From positions 682,001 to 746,000 of the forward strand of contig NZ_JARULC010000003.1 of assembly GCF_029688625.1 (NCBI RefSeq): a stretch of DNA of 64,000 nt, read 5' to 3'. Positions within the stretch are counted from its first letter, which is position 1; the number at the start of each line of letters is the position of its first letter. Below, one piece after another: positions 1 through 7,678 of this stretch. The translations under genes and the position numbers were made by a program. The notes below the pieces were generated by a model. The model ran no database searches. It was not told where the DNA came from and was given only the letters and a program-made list of their open reading frames with translations. The DNA is from Qipengyuania marincola (GTDB lineage Bacteria; Pseudomonadota; Alphaproteobacteria; Sphingomonadales; Sphingomonadaceae).

Positions 1-744
1 GCGCGCGACATTCCCATCGCCGTGTCCATGGCCAATGTGGCGGCAAGCGGTGGCTATTGGGTGGCAACGCCTGCGGACCGCATCTTTGCCGAACCCGAAA
101 GCATCACCGGCTCCATTGGCATCTTCGCGGTCATCCCGACCTTCGAGAACGCAGCTGCCAGCCTCGGCGTGACGAGCGATGGCGTACGCACCAGCCCTCT
201 TTCGGGCCAGCCGGATCTGATCGGCGGGTTCACGCCCGAGGTCGATGCCATGATCCAGGCGAGCGTTGCCAATGGGTACGAGGACTTCATCGACCGTGTT
301 GCCGCCTCGCGCAATCTGTCGCGCGCTCAGGTCGACCGCATCGGCCAGGGGCGCGTGTGGGATGGCGGAGCTGCGCGCCAGGTCGGGCTGGTCGACCAGT
401 ATGGCGGCCTAACCGAAGCGCTGGGTTGGGTCGCCGGCGAAGCTGATCTGGGCGATGACTGGCATCCGCGCTATCTCGGCAGCCAGCCCAATCGCTATGA
501 CACGCTCTTGCGCAGCTTCATGCGCGACGACGCCGAGAGCGGCGGCGGGAACGACACGGTCGCGATTTTCGCATTGCGCCGGCAGGCCGTGCTCGGTCGC
601 ATCGAAAGCGACCTGACGCGCCTGCTCGGCACCAAGGGCATGCAGGCCTATTGCCTTGAATGCCCCACCCCGGTCGCCGCCGTGCGCGAGGGAGATCAAA
701 CCGGAGGCTGGCTCACCCGGCTGCTAACACTGCTGGCTCGATAG
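1..744 (+). CDS. sppA: Signal peptide peptidase SppA, C-terminal part (5' end outside window)
   Basis: SppA is a membrane-bound serine protease that clears cleaved signal peptides from the inner membrane. The reading frame is open from base 1, so the gene starts before the window and only about 247 residues are seen. The segment AASGGYW carries the residue that aligns with the catalytic serine of the C-terminal domain of long SppA proteins, followed by TGSIGIF, which is typical of the S49 family. The Lys of the Ser-Lys dyad would lie in the missing N-terminal half. The gene ends 69 bp before the tRNA-Val that carries the integrated element, so it is ordinary chromosome flanking the island. 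Confidence 0.93.
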   Translation, partial: ARDIPIAVSMANVAASGGYWVATPADRIFAEPESITGSIGIFAVIPTFENAAASLGVTSDGVRTSPLSGQPDLIGGFTPEVDAMIQASVANGYEDFIDRVAASRNLSRAQVDRIGQGRVWDGGAARQVGLVDQYGGLTEALGWVAGEADLGDDWHPRYLGSQPNRYDTLLRSFMRDDAESGGGNDTVAIFALRRQAVLGRIESDLTRLLGTKGMQAYCLECPTPVAAVREGDQTGGWLTRLLTLLAR

Positions 745-813
745 CGCGTGCTTGCCACGCAGCGATTCGCCACGTAAAGGCGCGCCCCTGTCCTGATGTG
801 CGATGCACCGGGC

Positions 814-888
814 GGGCGCGTAGCTCAGTGGTAGAGCACACCCTTCACACGGGTGGGGTCGCAAGTTCAATCCTTGCCGCGCCCACCA
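814..888 (+). tRNA. tRNA-Val, anticodon CAC
   Basis: A 75-nt cloverleaf can be folded by eye. The acceptor stem is GGGCGCG (814-820) with CGCGCCC (878-884), followed by A and an encoded CCA (886-888). The anticodon stem CACCC/GGGTG encloses the loop TTCACAC, so the anticodon is CAC (Val, codon GUG). The T arm contains GTTCAATC. The 3' half from the anticodon loop onward is supplied by the integrated element: it is identical to a second copy at the element's far end, so integration rebuilt an intact tRNA. Confidence 0.95.
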
Positions 889-889
889 T
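841..889 (+). repeat. attL: left copy of 49-bp direct repeat
   Basis: This 49-bp segment runs from the anticodon arm of tRNA-Val through the encoded CCA plus one base. It is repeated without mismatch at 33687-33735 in the same orientation. Identity stops abruptly on both sides (A at 840 against T at 33686; A at 890 against T at 33736). A perfect duplication of a tRNA 3' end, next to a tyrosine integrase, is the classic left attachment site of a tRNA-targeting element. Confidence 0.95.
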
Positions 890-987
890 AAATGTCCTTG
901 AAATATAGGGAATTTTTGGAGCCGATTTTTCGTCCGCGACCCATTCTCGCGGAACATTGCGGGAAAATGCGGCTCGTTGCGACCTGG

Positions 988-1009
988 CTTCGTACAAATG
1001 TCGTACACA
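988..1009 (+). other. Putative integrase arm-type sites, left end
   Basis: Two direct copies of CGTACA lie at 991-996 and 1002-1007, 11 bp apart start to start, about 100 bp inside attL and just past the stop codon of the integrase gene. The same pair with the same 11-bp spacing and orientation occurs near the right end (33607-33623). The wider match is 17 of 19 bases. Paired short repeats inside both ends are what arm-type binding sites of tyrosine integrases look like; the function is inferred. Confidence 0.55.
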
Positions 1010-1010
1010 A

Positions 1011-2129
1011 TCAGCCTTCCTTTTTCAGCTTGAGTTTGGTCCGCCGTTCAGCCTTCCGTTGGCCGCGACGGAGCGCGCGATTGATCTTGTCTTCAGCCTC
1101 TTCCACGTGGGTGTACGCCTTTCGCATCAGGTTGATGTCTTCCCAGCCGCCGTGATGAGCGGCCGCATTGGCATCTACACCTTCTCGAACATTCATCTCC
1201 TGGCCAAATGCATGCCGACCCGCAGTATGAAATGGGATGAAGCGAATTCCCGCATCAGCGCAGGCCTTTCTCCATAATTTCAAGGGGCCTGACCGGCCCG
1301 CGTATCCGAACAGGCGAAGATTTTCTGGTACCCTTGGCCAACCGCGAGGATACTCTGGAGTTAGCGCCAGCAGCTCTTCCATCAATTCGGGCGGAACGGC
1401 AATCCATCGATCTTCGGTCCCTTTCGCTGCTGGGATGCAAACTTTTCCTTCAGCAGCATCCACATGCTTGTGTGGATGCATTGAAATTGTTTGTGAAATC
1501 CGCCCGGCGGTCGCGAACATCATCAACGCAAGAGTTGCGATTTTTTGTGGGGCATGTTCTCGGAATTGAAGCAGCCAATCCCAATCTGCCGGAGGGTATT
1601 TCTTTCGGCCCGTGCTACCCCGCTTTTTATCCTGGGCAACCTTCTCAGCCTTAGTGTAACCGCGAATCCGATACACTGTTCCGTCGCTGTCATCATATAA
1701 GTTATTAACGACAGCGCGCACGGGCGTGATTATCTGGCGCGTCCATGTCGCTGTCGACGCCATTGGATAGATTTTCTCGCCCAACTTACGAACTAGCGAT
1801 GGCTTTAGGTTCTTTATTTGAATCGCGCCAATTTCTGTAAGGATAGGAATGAGGTAAGTCGCTTCCTTTGGCTTCGCATTGTATTTTAAGACTGCATCTG
1901 CGAACGTCAGATCGGGCGCCTTCGGACCAAGCTCCTCTTCCCCAGCGGTTTCGCCATTCAGATGGCGGTTCAGGACTCGTTTTTCTTCCTCACGACACCA
2001 TTCCCACGCGCCTGCCTCTTCAGATGCTCTAGTGCTTTTGCGGTAGTAGCCTGAGATCGCGGTACCACCGTATTCGATCGTTCCCCGGACCCACCATTTC
2101 CCTTTACGCTTATAGACTTCGAGCGGCAT
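1011..2129 (-). CDS. Tyrosine recombinase/phage-type integrase
   Basis: This 372-residue protein would catalyse site-specific integration and excision at the tRNA-Val att sites. The expected catalytic residues are visible: Arg210 in ATAGRISQTI, the H...R box at His301-Arg305 (HTAGRHAFG), His326, and the nucleophile Tyr339 in RKAYTHVE. The N-terminal about 50 residues (KRKGKWWVRGTIEYGG) resemble an arm-binding beta-sheet domain. The gene is at the left end of the island with its 3' end toward attL. The preceding small gene overlaps its first about 160 bases in another frame, suggesting coupled expression with a directionality factor. Confidence 0.93.
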   Translation of the reverse strand: MPLEVYKRKGKWWVRGTIEYGGTAISGYYRKSTRASEEAGAWEWCREEEKRVLNRHLNGETAGEEELGPKAPDLTFADAVLKYNAKPKEATYLIPILTEIGAIQIKNLKPSLVRKLGEKIYPMASTATWTRQIITPVRAVVNNLYDDSDGTVYRIRGYTKAEKVAQDKKRGSTGRKKYPPADWDWLLQFREHAPQKIATLALMMFATAGRISQTISMHPHKHVDAAEGKVCIPAAKGTEDRWIAVPPELMEELLALTPEYPRGWPRVPENLRLFGYAGRSGPLKLWRKACADAGIRFIPFHTAGRHAFGQEMNVREGVDANAAAHHGGWEDINLMRKAYTHVEEAEDKINRALRRGQRKAERRTKLKLKKEG

Positions 2130-2326
2130 CGGTTTGAACTTTCAGAAATATGATCCAAATTTTCCGGTGTGATCAAGACAGTCCGGCCCATCTTCCGGAA
2201 GGTACCAAGCTCGACGGCTCGCTCCCTCAGCCAACGAGCCGATATCTTGATGCCCCGCTCAGCGAGTTTCTCCACCCATTCTTCGGCGGTAAGCGCGCGG
2301 CTCAAATTTGGGCAGGATTCAATCAT
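1970..2326 (-). CDS. Small winged-helix/excisionase-like protein overlapping the integrase start
   Basis: Residues 13-60 (AEEWVEKLAERGIKIS..WLRERAVEL..) look like a helix-turn-helix/winged-helix domain of the AlpA-excisionase kind, ending in a strand-like segment (MGRTVLITPENL). The function is inferred as excisionase or small regulator. The frame stays open for another about 50 residues inside the integrase coding sequence (overlap 1970-2129), an unusually long same-strand overlap. That tail is low complexity in character and may simply be tolerated read-through. The preceding gene (2319-2543) overlaps this one by 8 bp, so the three form a compact integration/excision operon. Confidence 0.6.
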   Translation of the reverse strand: MIESCPNLSRALTAEEWVEKLAERGIKISARWLRERAVELGTFRKMGRTVLITPENLDHISESSNRCRSKSISVKGNGGSGERSNTVVPRSQATTAKALEHLKRQARGNGVVRKKNES

Positions 2327-2543
2327 CGCCCTCGCCCCGCGCTTTCACCTCGGAGACTGGTTCGACCATCTCGCGAGCAATGTATTCATCCACGGCATTC
2401 ACTGGGAGAAGATACCTGGTGCCGATCCGAATGTACCTGAGGTGCCGGTTGTCGATTAGGGTTCGGATGCGTTTCTCGGCCCATCCGGTCCGTCGCGCCA
2501 GTTGCCGCGGACTGATCAATTCAACAGCCTCAAGCGTAGACAT
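2319..2543 (-). CDS. Excisionase-family helix-turn-helix protein
   Basis: A 74-residue protein with a MerR/excisionase-type fold: LISPRQLARRTGWAEKRIRT is the helix-turn-helix, followed by HLRYIRIGTRYLLP, the usual wing segment. It probably acts as a recombination directionality factor or small regulator for the integrase downstream. The start at 2543 is chosen because AGGAGG lies five bases upstream; the frame is open further upstream but without a homologous-looking sequence. It is divergently transcribed from the XRE-type regulator, with the shared control region between them. Confidence 0.75.
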   Translation of the reverse strand: MSTLEAVELISPRQLARRTGWAEKRIRTLIDNRHLRYIRIGTRYLLPVNAVDEYIAREMVEPVSEVKARGEGDD

Positions 2544-2596
2544 TTGGACCTCCTGGTGCACAAAGCGGTATAAATAGGAACGCGAATCGTCATTCG

Positions 2597-2610
2597 TGCA
2601 CATTTGTGCA
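2597..2610. promoter_or_regulatory. Putative operator palindrome in the divergent int/regulator control region
   Basis: TGCACATTTGTGCA is a perfect 6-bp inverted repeat around TT. A further half site TGCACA lies at 2556-2561. It sits between the divergent excisionase-like gene and the XRE regulator, where a repressor would control both. A minus-strand TATTTA near 2570 could be the -10 of the int operon, which would place the palindrome over its -35. The binding protein is inferred to be the XRE regulator. Confidence 0.45.
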
Positions 2611-2662
2611 TATAAAGGGAACATTTGTCCAGTTGATAAATGCAGCTGCCATCGGTGGTCGA

Positions 2663-3043
2663 ATGTTGGAGACCCGGAAAGATCACGATCTTCCGCAGAG
2701 TAAGGTAGCGGCGTTGCTGCATATCTCCGATCGCGGATACAAAAATTATGAGACCGGCAAACGCGAGATACCGCTCTCCGTCGCTCTGGCTTTCTGCGAA
2801 CGTTTCGGCATTTCATTCTCATGGCTCGTCACCGGAACGGATTGCCTTCATCCTGACGATGTCGGCGTGGCCGTCGGCCAACTGGTTTCGGAGATCTTCG
2901 CCGAGTCCTCAAAAAGAGGTCTGCAACTGACCCCCACGCAGGCTGGCAAGATTGGTGCTTACATCTTCAAGACATGTCACACGAACCGGACCTCACCCAA
3001 TCAGGAAGTCGCGGCGGTATTCGAACTGATGGGAGAGAGTTGA
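2663..3043 (+). CDS. XRE-family transcriptional regulator (cI-like)
   Basis: The N-terminal half has a lambda-repressor-type helix-turn-helix: LPQSKVAALLHISDRGYKNY followed by E.GKREIPLSVALAFCERFG, the standard XRE layout including a target-cell pocket phrase (ISFSWLVTG). The C-terminal about 60 residues are not recognised. ATG 2663 is preferred because a GGTGG lies just upstream. An in-frame GTG at 2606 would add 19 residues, but it lies inside the proposed operator and has no ribosome binding site. It is probably the repressor of the divergent integrase/excisionase operon. It overlaps the next small gene by one base (TGATG). Confidence 0.8.
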   Translation: MLETRKDHDLPQSKVAALLHISDRGYKNYETGKREIPLSVALAFCERFGISFSWLVTGTDCLHPDDVGVAVGQLVSEIFAESSKRGLQLTPTQAGKIGAYIFKTCHTNRTSPNQEVAAVFELMGES

Positions 3044-3321
3044 TGGCGCGTCTGTCGGATCACGAGGAACTCGAGAGGCAGCTTAGTCGATTGGCGAATT
3101 TCCTCCGTGTCTCGGCCATAGGTTTCTTGGGAATTGCGATTATTGCTGCCGCAATGGATCGCAGTGTACTTGGCGGCGATCTAGGACTCTATCATCTTGT
3201 TTTGGGCTGTTTGGCAGCTTCAGGCGTGGCCTTGGGATATGCCGGACACCGTGTCGCTCGGGTACTTCTACTGGGTGATGTGAAATCGACCCCCATTACG
3301 CTCAACCAGATCGATGATTGA
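3043..3321 (+). CDS. Small membrane protein, two predicted transmembrane segments
   Basis: A 92-residue protein starting at the ATG of a TGATG junction with the upstream regulator, so it is translationally coupled to it. Two hydrophobic stretches (about residues 20-39, AIGFLGIAIIAAAM, and 49-72, LVLGCLAASGVALGYAG) predict a hairpin in the membrane, with a short charged N-terminus and a C-terminus ending in NQIDD. The family is not recognised. Its position between a cI-like regulator and the methyltransferase operon leaves its role open. Confidence 0.6.
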   Translation: MARLSDHEELERQLSRLANFLRVSAIGFLGIAIIAAAMDRSVLGGDLGLYHLVLGCLAASGVALGYAGHRVARVLLLGDVKSTPITLNQIDD

Positions 3322-3381
3322 GTTCAATCCTGAAATTCATGGCTACTCGCATGAGCATCGGATATCCCGCGAGAGATTTGA

Positions 3382-6183
3382 ATGAACGCCACAGAAATCG
3401 CTGAAGCCATTGAGATACTGGCGGCGCAGCCGTTTGACGCGGCAGAATTCCCCTACGCCTTTTTGGAAGCCTTTGGGCGCAAGCCCACCGAGATCAAGCG
3501 GCTGCGTTCTGGCAACACCAACAAGTCCGATCTGGGCGGGGTTCTTCAGCGCAACCAAATCCACATCGCCGTCGCCGCGCCGGGTGAGGTCACGCATACG
3601 CTCACGGCACTGCGCGACAGCCCTGCCACCGCGAAGGCCAAGGCGAAGTTCATCCTCGCGACCGATGGTGATATGCTTGAGGCTCAGGATCTCACGAGCG
3701 GGGACATCCTCTCCTGCCCCTATGCCGAATTTGCCGAGAAGTTCGGTTTCTTCCTGCCGCTGGCGGGCATCACCACCATTCCCCAGCTGCGCGAAAGCTC
3801 GTTCGACATTCGCGCCACCCGCCTGTTCAACAAGCTCTATCTGGAGTTACTTCAGCACAATCCCGATTGGGACACCGCCGCCCGCCGCGCGGACATGAAC
3901 CATTTCATGGCCCGGCTGATCTTCTGCTTCTATGCGGAGGATACCAGCATCTTCCACCCCAGCTATCCCTTCACCGGGACGGTCGAGAAGATGAGCGAGC
4001 GGGACAGTTCCAACACGCATGAAGTGATTGCTGAGCTGTTCCGCGCGATGAACACGCGCAAGGAAGAGCATGAGGCGGAAGGCATCAAGAGCTGGGCGCG
4101 GCCCTTCCCCTATGTGAATGGCGGACTGTTTGGCGGATCGCTGGATGTGCCGCGCTTTAACAAGTCGGCGCGCAATTACCTGATCCATATCGGCGGGCTG
4201 AACTGGACGAAGATCAACCCCGATATTTTCGGCAGCATGATCCAGGCCGTGGCCGATGATGAGGAGCGCGGCGCGCTGGGTATGCATTACACCAGCGTGC
4301 CCAACATCCTGAAAGTACTGAACCCGCTGTTCCTCGACGATCTGCGGGCCAAGCTGGAGGAGGCAGGCGACAACAAGGTCAAGCTGCTCAACCTGCGCAA
4401 GCGGATGGCGAAGATCCGCGTGTTCGATCCGGCCTGCGGATCGGGCAATTTCCTCGTCATCGCTTACAAGGAAATGCGCAAGATCGAGGCGGAGATCAAT
4501 CAGCGCCGCGATGAGGCCGATCGGGGATCGGACATCCCGTTGACCAATTTTCGGGGGATCGAGCTGCGTGATTTTCCGGCGGAGATAGCCCGGCTCGCGC
4601 TCATCATCGCGGAATTTCAGTCCGACGTACTCTATCGCGGGCAGAAGCTCGCGCTGGCCGAATTCCTGCCGCTCGATGCGCAGAACTGGATCGTCCAGGG
4701 CAATGCCCTGCGGCTCGACTGGCTGACGGTTTGCGAGCCAACCGGCAAAGGCGGCGGGAAGATCTTCGCCGACGATCTTTACGGTGCACCGCTGGACCAG
4801 GCCAAGATCGACTTCGAGAACGAAGGTGGTGAGACCTATATCTGCGGGAACCCGCCATATATTGGCGCAACGACCAAGGCTCCAAAAGGTGCGAGCAAGG
4901 AAACGAAGGCACGTCTCAAGCGCGAAGCCGAAATGCGCAAAGCCGATTTGGAAGCAGTGTTTCGTGGCAGGATCGACGCATGGAAGTCGCTGGACTACGT
5001 TTGCGGTTGGCTAATGAAGGCTGCCGATTACGGGAAGGTGGAGAATTCTGCAGCAGCGTTCGTTTCGACAAACTCCATCTGCCAAGGCGAGCAGGTATTT
5101 CGGTTTTGGCCAAGCATCATCAAAGATCAGCTGAGGATCAATTTCGCTGTCACGTCCTTCAGCTGGAAAAACCTTGCCGCCAAGAATGCCGGTGTCACAG
5201 TTTGCATTGTCGGGATTTCGCGACAGTCAGGGATGGCGAAGCTGTATAGCGAAAAAGACGACACGGTCCGTGATGTCCCAAACATCAACGCTTATCTAGT
5301 GCCGTATCATGACGTTTACGTCGAGAATAAGTCGAAGCCCATTCAAGGGCTTCAAGCCGTTGTGAATGGCAGCAAACCGGCTGACGGGGGCGGGTTGATT
5401 TTTGATGCCGATCTTGCACACCAATTGCGCTCGGAGGCTGGCCAAGAATCTCAGGTAATTCGGCCATTCTTTGGGGCACACGACGCAACGCACGGCGAAG
5501 GGCGTTACTGCATTTGGGCTTCAAAGGCGCAGTACGAGGCCCTCAAGGATCTACCGGGCTTTCAAAAGCGTTTCGACATCGTTGCGGAGATGAGAAACGA
5601 AAGCGACAAAGAGCTGACGAAGGCTGGTGCGGATAGCCCGTACGCATTCCAACAAGTTCGACAGCGCGGCAATGAGATTGTCTTCCAGATCCCCCGGCAC
5701 TCTTCGGAGGAAAGAGAATTCTTCCCAGTGGCCACCTTGCCGAAAGGCGCGATTGTTGGTGATGGGGGTTTTGCGTTCTTCGATCCGCCATTGTGGAACA
5801 TAGCAGTGCTCGTTTCAAAGGTCGCACTGTCTTGGATCGCAACGGTTTGCGGTAAGATTAAGACTGACTATCGATTTTCGAACACCTTGGGTTGGAACAC
5901 CCTTCCGGTTCCCCCGCTCACCGAGAAGAACAAGGCCGATCTCAGCTATTGCGCGGAGAAAATCTTGCTGGCGAGGGAAGCGTATTTCCCGGCCACAATC
6001 GCCGAACTCTACGATCCCGAGAAGATGGATGAGCAGTTCCCGGAATTGCGTGATGCTCATGCCGCCAATGACGAGGTGCTGGAACGCATCTACATCGGCC
6101 GCCGCTTCAAGAACGACACTGAACGCCTCGAAAAGCTATTCGAACTCTACACCCAAATGACTGGCAAAAAGGCGGCCGCATGA
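3382..6183 (+). CDS. MmeI-like class I DNA adenine methyltransferase (defence operon)
   Basis: A 933-residue N6-adenine methyltransferase. The SAM-binding motif I is FDPACGSGNF at about 348-357 and the catalytic NPPY is at 490-493. The layout (N-terminal domain about 1-170, helical spacer, methylase, target-recognition-like region, C-terminal segment) matches the MmeI-like/type IIG family. MmeI enzymes carry a D...ExK nuclease in the N-terminal domain. Here I see no ExK after the RNQIHIAVAAP stretch, so this protein may methylate only, with cleavage supplied by neighbours. Its stop overlaps the next start (ATGA). It is the first gene of a six-gene run through 11232. Confidence 0.88.
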   Translation: MNATEIAEAIEILAAQPFDAAEFPYAFLEAFGRKPTEIKRLRSGNTNKSDLGGVLQRNQIHIAVAAPGEVTHTLTALRDSPATAKAKAKFILATDGDMLEAQDLTSGDILSCPYAEFAEKFGFFLPLAGITTIPQLRESSFDIRATRLFNKLYLELLQHNPDWDTAARRADMNHFMARLIFCFYAEDTSIFHPSYPFTGTVEKMSERDSSNTHEVIAELFRAMNTRKEEHEAEGIKSWARPFPYVNGGLFGGSLDVPRFNKSARNYLIHIGGLNWTKINPDIFGSMIQAVADDEERGALGMHYTSVPNILKVLNPLFLDDLRAKLEEAGDNKVKLLNLRKRMAKIRVFDPACGSGNFLVIAYKEMRKIEAEINQRRDEADRGSDIPLTNFRGIELRDFPAEIARLALIIAEFQSDVLYRGQKLALAEFLPLDAQNWIVQGNALRLDWLTVCEPTGKGGGKIFADDLYGAPLDQAKIDFENEGGETYICGNPPYIGATTKAPKGASKETKARLKREAEMRKADLEAVFRGRIDAWKSLDYVCGWLMKAADYGKVENSAAAFVSTNSICQGEQVFRFWPSIIKDQLRINFAVTSFSWKNLAAKNAGVTVCIVGISRQSGMAKLYSEKDDTVRDVPNINAYLVPYHDVYVENKSKPIQGLQAVVNGSKPADGGGLIFDADLAHQLRSEAGQESQVIRPFFGAHDATHGEGRYCIWASKAQYEALKDLPGFQKRFDIVAEMRNESDKELTKAGADSPYAFQQVRQRGNEIVFQIPRHSSEEREFFPVATLPKGAIVGDGGFAFFDPPLWNIAVLVSKVALSWIATVCGKIKTDYRFSNTLGWNTLPVPPLTEKNKADLSYCAEKILLAREAYFPATIAELYDPEKMDEQFPELRDAHAANDEVLERIYIGRRFKNDTERLEKLFELYTQMTGKKAAA

Positions 6184-6941
6184 GCGAGCCAGATCGCGTT
6201 TTTCTGCAAATGTGGGCGCCTTTTCGCGACCACCTCGTCGCAAATCATGAATTTTATGTCGCTCAGGCGAAGGGCCGATTGCTGACGCAATTCAATGATG
6301 AAGCGATGAAGGCTGATGCGGATCAGCATGCCGAGGACTGGCTTGCTAGCAGAGCGCAATACTTTGATCCGGACCGTGACGATCCAGCGGACGCCTATGA
6401 GCAATCATGGGATGAAGCGGTGTCGTTTTATCAGGGTCTGGTGGATCTACAGAAGACGACCCGTCTCAGCATCATCGCTGGTATGTATCATGAATGGGAA
6501 AAACAGCTGCGTGACTGGCTGGGTCGGGAGATGGGCCACCACCGGCTTGGCGAGCATACAAATGCCGCCATTTGGAGGGTTGTGATCGGCGACATTTTTG
6601 ATTTTCTTGAATGCTGCCAGTGGCCTGTGCGGGAGCGCCCGTACTACGCCGATCTCAACATCTGCCATCTTGTCGTAAACGTCTACAAACACGGCAATGG
6701 CAACTCGTTCAAAGAATTGAAGGAGAAAGCTCCTGAGGTTGCTGGCGCCAAGGACGAGTTGCCGGGATTTTTCCTGTCAGCGTTGGATTACACCAATCTC
6801 GAAGTGGGCGATGCTGACCTTGAGCGCTTCTCGGATGCCATCGTCGCTTTCTGGCAGGACGTTCCTGAGAATGTCTTTTTCTCGCAGCTTTCGGGAGAGC
6901 CCAAGTGGCTCAAAAAGGCCGTCGAGAAAGATCTGGTCTGA
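6180..6941 (+). CDS. Uncharacterised protein of the methyltransferase operon; possible HEPN-type
   Basis: A 253-residue, mostly helical protein with no confidently recognised family. Two phrases resemble HEPN-fold proteins of defence loci: RLSIIAGMYHEWEKQLRDWL (about 95-114) and LVVNVYKHGNGNSFKELK (about 164-181), where N...KHG could be the RNase-type motif, although the usual Arg is not obvious. If correct, it would be a ribonuclease or scaffold acting in abortive defence. It overlaps the methyltransferase by four bases and the next gene by one base (TGATG), so it is obligatorily co-expressed with them. Confidence 0.6.
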   Translation: MSEPDRVFLQMWAPFRDHLVANHEFYVAQAKGRLLTQFNDEAMKADADQHAEDWLASRAQYFDPDRDDPADAYEQSWDEAVSFYQGLVDLQKTTRLSIIAGMYHEWEKQLRDWLGREMGHHRLGEHTNAAIWRVVIGDIFDFLECCQWPVRERPYYADLNICHLVVNVYKHGNGNSFKELKEKAPEVAGAKDELPGFFLSALDYTNLEVGDADLERFSDAIVAFWQDVPENVFFSQLSGEPKWLKKAVEKDLV

Positions 6942-7348
6942 TGTTCACCCGCATAACCTATGCCGATCTCAACTCCCGTCAGCAGGAAAACTACAACTTC
7001 CAGAAGGTCGCTGCGGAACTGGCCGACTACGGCTTCAACTGCCTGCGACTGAGCGATGACTGGCAGGGAGCTGACTTCATCGCCTGCCACATCGATGGCG
7101 AGACCTTCATCAAGGTGCAGCTGAAGGGGCGGCTTTGCATCGACAAGAAATATCTGGGCAAAGGCATCCATATCGCATTCTTTCACGGCGACGCGTGTTA
7201 CCTCTATGACCATGACGCTCTGGTCCAGCATTTGCTGGACAACAGCTTGATCGGTGACAGCAGCGTGACTTGGCACGAAAAGGGCGGTCGTAGCTGGCCG
7301 TCACCGCCAGCGTGGGCCTTGAAATTCTTGGAAAATTACCGCGTCTAA
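6941..7348 (+). CDS. Small protein with a D...QxK nuclease-like signature
   Basis: A 135-residue protein. The segment DDWQGADFIA (39-48) followed by FIKVQLKGR (56-64) places Asp45 and Gln60-x-Lys62 on consecutive predicted strands, the geometry of PD-(D/E)xK enzymes that use QxK. The N-terminal helix (NYNFQKVAAELADYGF) fits the first helix of such a fold. It is inferred to be a small nuclease or DNA-end-binding subunit. ATG 6941 is used because it forms TGATG with the previous stop; an upstream in-frame start at 6905 lies inside the previous gene. It may be the cutting subunit the methyltransferase lacks. Confidence 0.65.
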   Translation: MFTRITYADLNSRQQENYNFQKVAAELADYGFNCLRLSDDWQGADFIACHIDGETFIKVQLKGRLCIDKKYLGKGIHIAFFHGDACYLYDHDALVQHLLDNSLIGDSSVTWHEKGGRSWPSPPAWALKFLENYRV

Positions 7349-7420
7349 TTTTGTGGCGCTACCGCGCTAATGCTGGTATGAATACACGTGATTACACCTG
7401 CATCATTACAGGAGCCAGCT

Positions 7421-7678
7421 ATGGGACATGAACCAGCCACCTCCCCCATCACCATTCGCGCAGCGAAGGAGATGGTGAGCGAGATCGATTCCATTGCCCA
7501 TGCGCTCGACCGGTCGCGCAATTACGTCATCAATCAGGCACTGCAGCAATATCTGGAAGCCAATGCCTGGCAGGTGGAGCGCATCAAGGAAGGGATTGCA
7601 GACGCGCGTGTGGGCCGCGTCCATCCCGCCGATGATGTTCATGCCGAAATCGCCGCGAAACATGGCTTTAGCCGCTGA
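7421..7678 (+). CDS. ParD/CopG-type ribbon-helix-helix antitoxin
   Basis: An 85-residue antitoxin. The N-terminal part (PITIRAAKEMVSEIDSIAHA..RSRNYVINQALQQYL) is a ribbon-helix-helix DNA-binding domain. The C-terminal part (WQVERIKEGIADARVGR...) is the ParE-binding region typical of ParD-like antitoxins. The start at 7421 has GGAG about seven bases upstream. It overlaps the toxin gene by one base (TGATG). It probably autorepresses from the 72-bp gap upstream (7349-7420), the only real gap in the defence operon. Confidence 0.88.
   Translation: MGHEPATSPITIRAAKEMVSEIDSIAHALDRSRNYVINQALQQYLEANAWQVERIKEGIADARVGRVHPADDVHAEIAAKHGFSR

Noticed and set aside
934-952. CCGCGA/TCGCGG inverted repeat near attL as an excisionase site
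   Set aside because: Only 6 bp, with no matching copy at the right end; likely chance in GC-rich DNA.
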